From Rhyacophila brunnea (Eukaryota; Arthropoda; Insecta; Trichoptera; Rhyacophilidae): 64,000 nt of DNA. The notes beneath the pieces were generated by a model. The model was given only the letters and a program-made list of their open reading frames with translations, was not told the DNA's origin and did not search any database. Both the position numbers and the translations under genes were made by a program. Shown piece by piece: positions 36,760 through 48,334 of the stretch (positions are counted from its first letter, which is position 1; each line of letters starts with the position of its first letter). The stretch is from contig JAGYXB010000018.1 of assembly GCA_022495005.1 (NCBI GenBank), positions 1,798,001-1,862,000 on the forward strand, read 5' to 3'.

Positions 36760-37107
36760 CATTGAGCTACTTTACGAGCTGTTTGTTGGCGAATTTAATA
36801 GCGGGCGATTCAGCTACTGCGATTATGATGATGACACACAAAACTTTCCATTCGCTGAGAAGCCACAAGCCAGCGACTATTTTGACAGAACGTAGTTTGT
36901 TTTTTTACCGGGAGGTTGCTACTACGCTCTACTGCGCAGACGCAGTAGGCCCACACGCCGGCGTGTAGCGTGTAAAGTTGACCGGCTTTCAACTTTTCTC
37001 TGTAGATTGTTAACAATCTGCTAGTTAGCTTGTTCAATGATTATACTGGACGACTTTACAGGCAGATAGTAAATTCGCTAACAAACAGCTCGTAAAGTAG
37101 CTCAATG
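36760..37107. mobile_element. MITE with 38-bp near-perfect terminal inverted repeats
   Basis: CATTGAGCTACTTTACGAGC followed by TGTTTGTTGGCGAATTTA (36760-36797) is the inverse of 37070-37107 with one mismatch. TAA lies immediately outside both ends, which would suit a TWA duplication, but weaker inverted similarity (GCGTCGATAA versus TTAATTGACGC region) continues about 10 bp further out, so the true ends and the duplication are not settled. The interior shares a block of about 50 bp (36893-36943) with 50663-50718. No coding sequence; the two open frames here are artefacts. Confidence 0.75.
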
Positions 37108-37164
37108 TAATTGACGCATTACCACCATGTTTCATTTTCAAGTGTGTTTTTGTTTATATAAGTA

Positions 37165-39652
37165 CTAGCAGACCCGGCGAACTTCGTACCGCCTCAGAAT
37201 CAATAATCTTGTGTTAACTTATTAGCTGCATTAAATTCCGTTTTTTATTAAGTTAAAATGAATTAAGTTCAATAAGTTTGCCAAAATCAAATCAAAATGA
37301 AATAGATTACATAGTTTTGGTTGGTTCAGATTTCGAAGCATTATAACTACCAAGTCAATCTTCAGTTGTAAATTGTGCGGTAGCAAGCCAGGCAGATCCA
37401 ATAAGTTTAAAAATTCATTTGGATGGTTGGTTGCTTCGTCTTCGTTTATTACACAGTTGATAGATTTGAAGGAATGCATTGCACCAACGATTTGATTTTG
37501 AATTGTGAAGTTTAAGTGATCCACATCTTTGTTCTTTGCCGTAAAAATTGCTCGTTCACTCAATCAATTCTGATTTTTGTGGTTAGCAATGACGTTCGGG
37601 AACACTTTGTTGATGAGGTCATCCTTCGCTGAGACGAATTTCAAAAATTCAGCGGAATCGAAATCAATCCGTTCGATTCGTTGACAGGAACACGGCAGTT
37701 ACCAATAGTCAGCAATTGCTTTTCGACAGATGGATCGTTTAGCAATGCAACTCGCGTGTTTGTCGTCAGCTGAAGTTTCTTCACATAGCGCCACAGAGTC
37801 TATAATTTGAGGCAAGTGTTCATTTCATCGGCAGCGGTCGATCTTGGAATGACTGGTAGTGTTTGGTGTGCAGAAATTGCCAGATAGTAGAATCATTGCG
37901 CCACCAAAACATCTTGAGTAATTGCGCAGATCTTTCATAGTTCGATTGAGTGCTGCCAATGCGCATTTGTGCGCCATTGTGCATTCATCCCAGGTGATGT
38001 TTTTACTTGCTACCAAAACTTTGGCCTTTGCTGAGTGTTTCGCATTACTGCTTGTCGGTGTTTCAGTTGTTTGAAGGTTTAACGGCAATTTCAACGCTGA
38101 ATGAGCCGTTCGGCATCCTTTGCTATCCCAGAAGAAGCAACTGCTACAGAAATTTCGGATCTCGCACGAACAGTGGCCAAAATCAATGACATGAGAAATG
38201 TCTTCCCAGTTCCACCAGGCGCATCGAGGAAAAATAAACCACCATTTCCATCATCAATTGCCTTCATTAACGTATCGTACACTTCCTTCTGTTGGGGGTT
38301 CAACATTGGTACATTCGATCGAACCTATAGGTTCAATGCATCTCGATCATATTCACCTTCACGTCCCAATTCTCGATTAAAAGCGTCATTCATTCCACGA
38401 TGTGGCGTTGGCATTCCTAACTTGACTAACAAACTGCCGCAGATGAGATAACACATGTCTTCGATCAAAAGCAAAGCCTGGTTATGTATCTCCTCATTCA
38501 CTTCGAGATCGGGATTCTCTGAACTGACACGAATTTGATGTAAAATGTCTTCTGACATGTCATCCTTGTACTTGTTCCACAGTTCAGGTGGATTTGGTGG
38601 GAAGCATGTCGAAATAATGATAGCAAATAATGTGCGTATCTGACTTGGAGATGCAGAAACAATTGCTACAGCGATTTTCATGTCCCAATGAATATCGTTT
38701 TCAAGCAAATTGAGCTGTTGAAATGCAGCACGAAATGTTGGACACACTATACCATTGACAGTTCGAAGTGATTCAAATTATGTCGGCCCACGAACATTTA
38801 CCATCAACAACCGCAAGTAGAAGCATTCGTCATACTTCGGATGAACTGTGTAAATGCGACCAAGAGCATCATTAGAATGCACATCCGGATGATCAGGAAC
38901 TGCATCGCCTTGCTTACGACGTTGCAATTTCTTCGATGAAGCATTCCAAGTGTAATAACGTGGCGTCTCAGAGTAGAACAACGTTCGTGCAAACGAATCG
39001 CTTTGACAAATTGAAAAGAAACTGGTCATTGTTGTCGCTGGAGGTGTTACAGCACGTTGAGCAACATTCGATGCATTAAAATAAACTCGTTGACCATTCT
39101 CCAGATGCACCGCCAAATGTACACCAGTGACCAGTGGGATGACGTTCATGAATGGGGAATGAGAAAATATGCCAAATCGCTTCATTGCAGCTCACATATC
39201 GACAAACTTGATAGTGCGTGATTTCATCGTTGGTATTGGGAGTTTGAACGCCAAAAACCACAATATCGCTGCCTTTGGTGACATATTTGCAGATGCATTT
39301 GATGTACTTTACTGAATTGCAATACTCATGTATCAGAGATGGCGGTGTATACGGATTTTTTTTGTGATTTTCTTACTACGAACAAAAAAAAAATTCATCG
39401 AAATCAGTCAATCAGTTCTATATCATCAATAGACATCATCAAAAAAGCCGTTCCATACGAAATCTATAAGAAAATGAATGTTCTTCATAATTTCTTTTTC
39501 CGTGAATTTTTCCGATGTTTTAATAACTATTCTCCTATTCAGGGCAGAGAAAAATCCAACAAATTAAAGATCATAAAAATCGGTCAAGCCGTTTTAGAGT
39601 TATAAAGTAAATGGTGTAATTAACCCGACTTTGTTTTATATAGATAGATAGA
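37165..39652 (-). mobile_element. decayed Helitron
   Basis: On the minus strand the 3' end is GGCG...CGCCGGGTCTG followed by CTAG (37165-37168), i.e. a short hairpin a few bases before a terminal CTAG, next to a host T; that is the Helitron 3' signature. The 5' end is TC-TATCTATATAAAAC (the exact TC is ambiguous among TAGA repeats, 39643-39652), followed by GTCGGGTTAATTACACC. Insertion between A and T with no duplication fits. Inside is a Pif1-type helicase pseudogene. The Rep nuclease part is missing, so this is an internally deleted copy. Confidence 0.8.
37225..39265 (-). pseudogene. Helitron helicase (Pif1-like), C-terminal part, multiply broken
   Basis: Fragments line up on the minus strand in protein order. 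39261-39076 has YQVCRYVSCNEAIWHIFSFP and IHERHPT; after a frameshift 39185-38778 has VHLENGQRVYF, FARTLFYSETPRYYTWN and FYLRLLMVNVRGPT; 38747-38325 has TFRAAFQQLNLLENDIHWD and LFAIIISTCFPPNP; 38306-38091 has LNPQQKEVYD and the Walker A FFLDAPGGTGKTF; 38094-37825 has the Walker B-like ITWDECTMAHK, then FGGAMILLSG; 37563-37231 has SERAIFTAKNKDVDHLN and EFLNLLDLPGLLPHNLQLK. This is the SF1B helicase half of a RepHel protein. Frameshifts near 39130, 38760, 38310 and 38100, and the missing HUH-Rep domain, make it non-functional. Confidence 0.85.
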
Positions 39653-39928
39653 TTAGATCTTCTGGCTCGCGGCATTGTAAATAACACTGGAAAATTAATC
39701 ACACAATTCAAAATTACATAATGAAGCAATTATCGATACGCGAAATTTCATAACCTCAGAAAGTGAAAATTTTAGAAGGCAACTTATCGTTTGAAAATCA
39801 CGATCAAGATCGCTATTTGTCTATAACAAAGTCTTTCGGTATTATCTGAGGCTGAACTGAATCAACTGTCAAAAACGCCATGTTCATACTTTCTTTTGTT
39901 TGTTTGTTTCTTGTTTATTGTTTCTGTC

Positions 39929-40268
39929 ATGTATCAGAGATGGCGTTGTATACGGATTTAAATTTTTTGTGATTTTCTTTTGTTTTCGTATGCGCGAGAT
40001 CCATCGTTTAAATCCATTGATATCAGTCAAAAGCCGTTCGATACAAAATGTATGAAAAATTAATTTTATTCATAATTTTCTTTTCCGTGAATTTTTCCGA
40101 TGTTTTAATAGTTATTCTGCTATTCGGAGCTGAGACAAATTTAACAAAGTTTTAACAAAAATCAAAAATTTAACAATCTTTAATTTAATTAAAGATCATA
40201 AAAATTGGTCCAGCCGTTCTCGAGTTATAAATGGTGTAACTAACCCGACTTTCTTTTATATATATAGA
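39929..40268 (-). mobile_element. second Helitron 5' end (non-autonomous relative)
   Basis: This segment repeats 39328-39652 in the same orientation: CATGTATCAGAGATGGCG, GTATACGGATTT, TTTTCCGTGAATTTTTCCGA, AAGATCATAAAAATTGGTCC and GTAACTAACCCGACTTT, ending ...TATATATAGA at 40268. Similarity stops abruptly at 39929 on the interior side, where the first copy runs on into helicase sequence and this one does not, so it is a different element sharing the 5' end. Its own CTAG 3' end was not found; 39653-39928 may be its remaining body. Confidence 0.65.
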
Positions 40269-40269
40269 T

Positions 40270-43200
40270 TATAGCGATTTTGAAACGTGGCTCTAATCAT
40301 TAGCGTGCCTTGATCAATAGGTTAGAGTAGGGTGAATTCTAATTATCGTCACGTTGTAACAGAAAACAGTATTATTTGCTGTAAAATTAAAGGTACATTT
40401 AAAAGATTATTCCGAATGCAACCTATCAGCTGTTGGCTGCGTGATTACAATAAAATAACAGGCATCAATTCGTAATAACTGTTCAGGAAGTAAGAATCAC
40501 GTGGCTAAATCAGGTCATCTATAATAGGCAAATCAGATTTTATAGTTTTTTCATATTATATTAGAATATACGTACCGACTTCATGTTGAGCCAACCAAAT
40601 CGGACGCCCGGAGAGTCTTTTTAGGTAGCACAATTTAAATAAATAGTTTTTTTATATAAAATAATACAAAATATAAATTTGTACCCTAGCAAATATTATT
40701 ATTTACACTGGGCTCAGGTAGAATTTGGGTAAATAATCTTTTGGTACGCAGGTCTCAAATAATTTACTTTATCGTACACAAGTGCGCTGTTAGAGAAATA
40801 ATATCATTTATTTTACTTACAAACTATCTCATTTCTCTTAAAGTCGTGGTGTAAAGTAAATATTGTCGTGAAGGTTTTTGGGGACATTTACCCCAACGTT
40901 ATTTCAAATAACAATTTTGAAATAGTTTTTTACCAAGGACTGGAATTATTATTGTATGGATATTATATTCATAAGAATATTATTTAAAACATAATGTCTA
41001 ACCATATTAACATTTTTATTTAGGTAAGTACCAATTATAATTAATAAGCATCGTCATTTTTTTTAAAACGTATGATGATTAATCCAATTATTGTCATATA
41101 TAATGTGATTTAGTATAACATCATGATAGTCTTTGTGGGTGCTTACTAGTTGGTTTTAATATATTTTTACGTGTAGATAGATTCACTTAAGCTTGTCCAA
41201 AAATACTTCGTACTACTGCGATATTACACAAAATTAACTTATTCTTTGGCAATATCTTCTATTTAAGGTTGGTGACGAGCTTGCAGTACACTTTCTAATC
41301 CTGGATCAGTTGTATCAGATCCCTATTGTATAGAACAATAAACCATTCACAGGGTCAAAAAAATCTCCTTTTGCCAGATTTTGCTGAATTATGGGTTGGA
41401 TTAAATCATACTTATAAATGTTTTAAATATGGCTAAAGTATGCAGATTTGATAGTGGATGTAAGTTCTGTTGTCTTATTGGTTTATCTTAAAACCTCGTC
41501 ATTAATAATATGATTTGCCCAAAATTACTTCATTATGCGCCGATACAGTCACGTCTCAAAAGCCTCTAGCCTTCTTATTGCCGGTTTCTTAAACGTCCTC
41601 ATTTTGACTCTAAAGACTAGTACAATATCTTATATACACATGCGTCCAAACTATAATAATTTTATTGTAAGTAAATTTTGTTCATTTGGAAAATAATTTT
41701 TTTAACATTCTCATCATAAAAATAGTAGCCTCTTCTTTTTTTTGCAATACTTATACAATAAGTCACAAATATTTTTTTTTGTATTTTATGTCAACGATGT
41801 CAAGCACTGAGTTTTTATATTGCTGCAGCTGGGACTATAGTCTGCTTGTCACTACTGGTCGCACTACCATTCTTACGAGTTACTGTTTATTGGGTCATCC
41901 TGTAATTTAGGTGTGTATAAGCACACGGTTGATGAATGACTAACTGTAATAATCATAATTTCGGGTGGGTAGGACTTTTATATTGTATTAGGGCTTCCCT
42001 TATTAACCTAACCATAACAGTTTAACTATTTTTTTGTCCTTTCAACTGAAATATGTCGATTTTAAATACGGGTGCATTATATGTATGGAATAATGAGTCA
42101 ATATTGTAATTGTAAATATTTTCTTACCTTCTTGTCTTCGAAGAAGTAATACCCTATCATGTATAATAATTTAACATCGTCCCAGAGAAAGTTTTATTCT
42201 ATTCAAAGGTGGAGATAAACAACTGAAACAATGAACATATTTCATAAATCAGAACATATTATGTTTGACCATGCTCATTATTTTAACATTATTGCCAGAT
42301 CCATATTATATAGCAAGTAAAAACTTTTATTACCTTGGAAACATCCACATAGAATATTGGTCCAAAGATCAATGAGACAAAAAATAAGTGTATAATCCAA
42401 ATGAAAAATTTGCAGAATATGTCGCATTTTTTTAAAGCAATAAAATTGGCCTTTATGCCCAATAGCTGGCTTGACCGATTGAGAAATACTTCTCTTTTTA
42501 TACATCTGTTAGGGTATTTTTAAATGACGTTATTTGCATCCTGTATTTCTCCGTTACATTGACATGCTGGTCAGTTATTAAGTTCAAACTCATAGAGCTT
42601 ACCAGAAAAGCCACCATCTCAAAAATTGACTAGACAGTGTCGAGAGTCAGTGTGGTAATGGACAATGCCCAGTCACCGGGGTACATCCTAGATATTTGTG
42701 AATGTATGCAGTCAAGAAGAATACTACAGTAATATGTGGTGAAATATTAGCTCTGAACAGATATAGTTAGAAGAAATTCTCGATACGGATTAGATTCGGT
42801 TATTAAAAGGCAATAATAATAATAATAATGATGCCTTACTTAATTACCTACGGATGTATCTGATATGTATTAAAAATATAATATTCCAAACAAATGTGTT
42901 AAGTTTCATAGTTAATGGCACAACACAGAAAATTAGTAGTTTATTCCAGATACCCGTAGTTACCTACTTTGCATGATTCAATCCAAATGTTTTGCATAAA
43001 CTTATTACGTTATACTACATATTGCTTTTACAGTTTAATGAAACTAACTTTGTACGTCGTTTTGTAGCACACTCTGTAAGATTTTGCAAAGAAAATGAAT
43101 AATATTATAAATGAATGAATGTAATGCCAAGTCAAGATGCGCTGGAATTAATAAGTATTATTTATATCTGGTCACTTTCATATAATAAATTTATTATTCT

Positions 43201-43640
43201 TTCGCTGTAATAAAATATGAATGAAAAACCCGTTATAAAAAAAGTTATAAAATAATCTGTCTACTTGTATCACTTAATAACGCTAAACAAACAATATGAT
43301 TCTCTATTACAATAAATAATGATATTATCGACATTAAAATAATCAATCATGATACACAATGAACTTTCTGCTTCACAAGGAAATTCCCTGGAAAAAATAT
43401 TATTTTAAAATAATTCTAAATAAAACGATATTTACTGTAGTTTAATCTTGAAACAAAACAACTAATTAATAATATAATATATTTATATATCTGTGTATAT
43501 AGGTTATTGAAAATTAATAAAATATAAATAAAATGTAATACATGAACTGCTTCACTATGGATTTTAACAATAACCACGTGTTATGCTGAGTACCTTGCGT
43601 TTGTATACAGGTGACTGATTCTCACATGCGCGTTAGGTAT
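40270..43640. other. AT-rich non-coding stretch; short (AAT)n at 42812-42830
   Basis: I examined GC-richer pieces at 40570-40630 and 42590-42700 on both strands and recognised nothing. The minus-strand frame 42278-42505 lacks motifs. Confidence 0.45.
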
Positions 43641-43756
43641 ACCCAGTTCATGTTCACGGCTTACTTCATCATGTCGCACTTGCGTAACGGTCTGCGCGCG
43701 CAGCTCTCAATTTTACCCTCTACTAAACGCGCCAAAAGACGTATAACTTCAAAAAA
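43640..43756. mobile_element. solo end of the GAAGTTATAC-type transposon
   Basis: CGCCAAAAGACGTATAACTT then CAAAA (43730-43754) matches the right end of the element at 5518-6150. The similarity extends inward: GCGTAACGG...CAGCTCTCAATTTTACCCTC compares with CGTAACAGCTGTCAATTTCTCTC at 6089-6111. No matching left end was found upstream, so this is a truncated copy. Confidence 0.5.
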
Positions 43757-43844
43757 AATCTTATTTTAAGAACATTTTTACAGACACGTTATTACATCAT
43801 CTTGTCTTATATACATAATTACTTACTTTTTGAAAAAATACAAC

Positions 43845-45335
43845 ACCCAGCAGGATTCGAACCTGAGCCACTGGAATTGAAGAAGAAGATGATTTGATTG
43901 TTTCACATAGTTATTGCAAAAGGCATTTCTATACAGGACGGCTTATAACATTTAATGGCCTACAATATTAAATTTAGCCTGGGAATAATTAATACAAAAT
44001 ACATAAACAAAAAATGAATAATAAGCAAAACTTATAAATATTTATTTATAATCTTTTACTGATGCAGACATATAATTATATAGTTGTGTTAAATTTAATG
44101 TACTTTTGGTTTAATATTAAATTTGCGACATTCACTAACGGTAAAACATAATTTAATGCAGTTGACTCAACCAACTTAAGAATCTGGAATCTAAATGGAA
44201 TCGATTCATCAAGTTTTTTTTTTAAATTATACACTTGTTTTAATATTATTGTAGGCGGACTTTGCAATAATAACATCATGGAGTACCTATGCAAAAAATA
44301 GTATATTTTTATTCGTTTGTCATGCTGAAAATTTTAAATCAAAACTTCCGAAAATAAGTACTTACTCAGTAATAAGTGATCCTGTCTCTATTACTGTTAA
44401 TTTAATAACCTTTTTAGACAATTCTTTTATTTCAATATCTTTTTCAAATAATTGTACCAATCAAAATATATAATAATATTTTCTGCAGTATAAAGCTTGA
44501 ATACTCCAGAAATAAGCGCGATTGTATTCATGCAGTTTCGTGCATGTCTCCGAATAGTGCAACAAAAGGATATCTTGCGAGGTGTTATACGAAAAGTTTC
44601 TCACAAAGCAAATTGAATATATATGAAATTCTACTTGAAAGCATTTCTATATTGTTATTGTTACAACTAGCGACAGTTACTTTGTATATTAATTCAGGCA
44701 GTCGTCAATGCAATGATTATTCACTATTTGATATAAGTACGTAATACAATATCTGCAAATATAATAATACTATCATACTCTATTAATTCTAAGTGATTAC
44801 AACATATGCAAATACAATAGTATACGTAGGTATCAAATCAATTAATTATACTTTTAATTTAAATTCCACCAAATAAGTAGAGTATTATAATTAACTATGA
44901 TAGGTATATATTATAAACATAAGCCTGGTTGCACATACAAACTTGTCTTGACTGCAACACTTCTGATTTGTCGATATGATTTTGTTATCATTCACAAAAT
45001 ACATGTGACGTAATGCACTGCCGTAAATAGCGTCCGTGTAAAATTTTTAATAGGAAAAAAATACGTTTTAAGGATTACATAAGTACATAATATCAGACAA
45101 CGCTTAAACGCTTATAAGTACGTTGCTATGATAATAATACTAGTAACAACTTTGCATACATCAGGGAATGAAAATACTAAAAAGCATACACCGCACTTAA
45201 TAAAGGTAAATATTGTGATATTTTGTAGTCGGCTTTTAACACATTTTGGCTTAAATGTCACTTAAATACTGTTCAATTCTCTGTTCCTCAATTGGATTAT
45301 TAATAAAACAAATAACATTTTTAAATCGTATTACA
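43845..45335. other. non-coding; isolated inverse B-box-like motif at 43855-43870
   Basis: GGATTCGAACC on the plus strand reads GGTTCGAATCC on the minus strand, a perfect B box, but an A box at the right distance is not convincing, so it is noted here as a probable SINE relic only. The rest is AT-rich and unrecognised. Confidence 0.35.
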
Positions 45336-45351
45336 ACACTGCCCTGTTAGT

Positions 45352-45510
45352 CGGCCTTTCACCCGAGAGTTCTGGGTTCGATCCCGGTGACAATACAATA
45401 CTTATGTAATTTTCTCAAAGTCTGGGTGTTTGTAATTATTCAAAAATTACTGACAACCACCTTGTACAAAAAAGCAAGGACATGGTTATTAATAATTAAA
45501 AAAAAAAAAA
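45352..45510 (+). mobile_element. tRNA-derived SINE, type A, 5'-truncated
   Basis: It starts inside the head (CGGCCTTTCACCCGAGAGTT), keeps GGGTTCGATCCCGG (B box), then CTCAAAGTCTGGGTGTTTGT, CACCTTGTACAAAAAAGCAA, GACATGGTTATTAATAATT and a run of 12 A. The flanks ACACTGCCCTGTTAG (45336-45350) and ATACTGCTCTGCTGAG (45511-45526) look like an imperfect target-site duplication. Confidence 0.75.
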
Positions 45511-45569
45511 TACTGCTCTGCTGAGTAAAATGACAGTGTCTTTGGTTTTGGTGAAATGAGAACCCAAGT

Positions 45570-45638
45570 ATTGGATTGTTTTTGACATATATTATGTAAA
45601 TATACCGTGTATGATAGGTTGTGTCAAAACAATCCAAT
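45570..45638. repeat. inverted repeat, about 17-bp arms, 35-base spacer
   Basis: ATTGGATTGTTTTTGACA at 45570-45587 is the inverse of GTGTCAAAACAATCCAAT at 45621-45638 apart from one extra T. A shorter inverted pair (TTATGTAAA at 45592-45600, TTTACATAA at 45642-45650) interleaves with it. Whether it is a small foldback element or chance is unknown. Confidence 0.55.
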
Positions 45639-46355
45639 GATTTTACATAATATAAGAGAAAATGTAGTTTACTTAGCAGTGCAGTATACTGCAATGGCTA
45701 TTATGGCCGCTTCAAAGAAAGTCTACAATCCTGTCTATTGGCCGCAAACACCATTTTACTTCTATATCATTAGAGATTGTGTATTCATTTTCTCTAACAG
45801 TCCTATCAGCCATATAAAGGTCTCCCTTCCATTCTCATACCATCTCCTTCTCGTGCATTGACGTAGAGTATCTTTGGTTTTACAAATTTGAGACACGGTT
45901 TGCCCAATGAAGGTATTCTACCTTAACGTATGAGACATCATACAAATCACTGTACCACCGCGTAATCCGTAGTAGTTAATTTCAGATCACGTGCCATTTT
46001 CTTAGTATCCTTTCAAAGATATCCAGCTTTCTTTCATCTTTCTTTGATAAGGGCCCGCATATAATTTACCTGCGTTTTATTTTTAAATAACAACGAAACC
46101 GGTACATATTCATTTATTTAAATAAGAATAAGTAAAGAAGTGATGAAAACAGTGATAATAAAAAAACGTAGGTTACTAGGACACAATATTTTACATAGAA
46201 AACGTATAATATTATGTAAATAAAATAAAATACGAATTTTTTGAATATTTCTGTAAAGAATTAATTTTTAAATATTTTTAAAAGCCGAATCAAACAAATT
46301 ATCAAGAGTTTACGTGAAAATATATAAAAGTTGTATAATTTTATACTTAATCTAT

Positions 46356-47330
46356 TATGATCATCAACCGGGGTCAATCCACTGCTGGATGAAGGCCTAC
46401 CCAAGCTTCTTCCAACTCTCTCAGTCCTGTGTCATTCGCTGCCACGTATTTTCGCTGAACTTTACCAGTTCGTCAATCCAGCGGCATTTAGTGCGACCCT
46501 TTGGCCGTTTCGTGCCCCTTGGTTACCACTAGATGACAGCATTTGTCCAGCGGCCGTCCTTTCAGCGAGCAATGTGCCCCGCCCATCTCCATTTCAGCTG
46601 TTTGGCAACGTCTATTACATCGCGTACTCTTATCTACTTCCCAACCCATTCGTTTCTCTTACGGTCCTTTCGCGTGATGCCCAACATACACCTTTCCATG
46701 CCTCGCTGTGCGACTCTTAGCCTTTGGACATCTCTTGTGTTGAGGGTCCACGTCTCGCAGCCATACGTGAGTACGGGTAGCACACATTGGTTGAACACCC
46801 GACGCTTAGGACAGTGGTAGGTCACTCTTGAAGATACTATTCAGACGTCCGAAAGCACTACATGCCAACTTTGTTCTTCGAGCAATGTCATCGTGCACGC
46901 TTCCGTCTATGGGCACCTGCTGTCCGAGATAGACGTAGCTGCTGACTTGCTCAAGTTGGGTGCCATTAATACACATAATCGCAGAGTCCAAAAAACAGTT
47001 CCTCATTACTTTTGTCTTTGAGACGTTTATCTTTAGGCCGACCGTTTGACTGACACCCGCGAGTTCTTGCATTCTACCTAGGAGGTCTTTCGGGTCTTGT
47101 GAGAGTATAACAATATTATCTGCAAAGCGCATGTGACTAAGGTGCTCCCATTAATTGCAACACCTTTTTCCTCCCAATCAAGTTTCCTAAATAAGTCCTC
47201 AAGAGTAGCGGTGAATAGTTTAGGTGAAAAAGTATCACCTTGCCGGACACCTTTGTTAATGGGGAATTTACACGACCGTTTGTGGAGTTTCACGCATGCT
47301 GTGGCATCACTGTATATACTGTTCAATATA
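46356..47330 (-). pseudogene. decayed non-LTR retrotransposon, RT palm to 3' end
   Basis: On the minus strand: 47326-47078 has NKGVRQGDTFSPKLFTATLE (RT motif B); 47132-46806 has MRFADNIVILS (motif C), LKINVSKTKVM (motif D) and YVYLGQQVPIDG (motif E); 46825-46634 has VLPVLTYGCETWTLN and RKDRKRNEWVG; the remainder to about 46400 has KWRWAGHI and a GRTKCRWID-like string after further shifts. The catalytic YADD/FADD is FADN here, so the second aspartate is lost. The element is 5'-truncated near 47330 and ends near 46356 in ATGATCATC-type sequence. At least two frameshifts are present. Confidence 0.8.
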
Positions 47331-47571
47331 TTTATGTAGCGTCTGAAAATTCCTTGGATAATCTATTATAATAATATTAAACTATTCGTATACCTAGTTA
47401 TTTTGTTAATTGATACAATATGACTGCAATGAGAAAAATATGGCGTTATTTCACACTCAGAGCAAGTCTGCAAAAGTGGGAATACGTATTTCTATGTCGA
47501 TTGTTTTCATTAATATTGTTTGATCTAAGCTCTTATATGACAGTAAAACTTAAAAAAGACTTTGGTACGAT

Positions 47572-48321
47572 TAGGGATTCCAATCCCGGGATCCCGAATC
47601 CCGAGCTATTTTTGATACCTATGAATCCCGGAATTGATAAACACAATCCCGGGATTTCGGGATTGATTTTTTTATCAATTTTTATGGAAAATAAAATAAA
47701 ATCGAAAATATAACAGAAAAAATACTTTTAATTGAAAATAACTACATTAGAAATAAACTGAGTTTGAATGAAGTTTGATTTATACCCATGTGTAGGTTGC
47801 CGATTCATTTTATTTTTTCATGTAAATTATTAAAAATGGAAAGATTGGAAAAAAATAATGCTTCGCACTTTTAACAAAGTAGTTCCACCATGATATCATA
47901 CGTTTTACGGCAGTTTCATATTTGTCTGACTAATTAGATTTATGAAGCGGAAAAACCATAAGTACGCCATGATTATTTGCTTTAATATCGCTAATCCATT
48001 CATTAAGTCTTTACTATTAGAAACAGCAATCTCCTATTAAATTCACATTATTATTTAAATTACAATATTATTTACTACGTTAAATTTGTGTATTTCCAAG
48101 ATTGAACGTATACAATATTAACAGTAAAAAATGTCTTAAATTGTATAAATTATACTAGATTTATTTTTGACCGGTTTTATCAATGTTATTTGTAATTATA
48201 ATTTTTTATATTGACAATGGAAAAAATGCCAATCCCGGGACCAGTCCCGGGATCCCGGGATTGTCAAATTGTGACCTCGAAATCCCCGGATCAGAATTTT
48301 GGCTCGGGATTGGATTCGCTA
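47572..48321. mobile_element. non-autonomous hAT-like transposon with 8-bp target duplication
   Basis: It is flanked by identical GGTACGAT at 47564-47571 and 48322-48329. The ends are TAGGGATTCCAATCCCG on the left and the inverse of TAGCGAATCCAATCCCG on the right. Subterminal ATCCCGGGAT-type repeats occur at both sides (47586-47660, 48225-48260). An 8-bp duplication with TAGxG-type ends is diagnostic for hAT. There is no transposase; the plus-strand frames crossing the ends are artefacts. Confidence 0.9.
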
Positions 48322-48334
48322 GGTACGATTAATA

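Noticed and set aside
38101..38451. 116-codon plus-strand frame
   Set aside because: It is antisense to the Helitron helicase, covering the Walker A region.
46314..46820. Plus-strand frames over the LINE fragment
   Set aside because: They are antisense shadows of the minus-strand reverse transcriptase.
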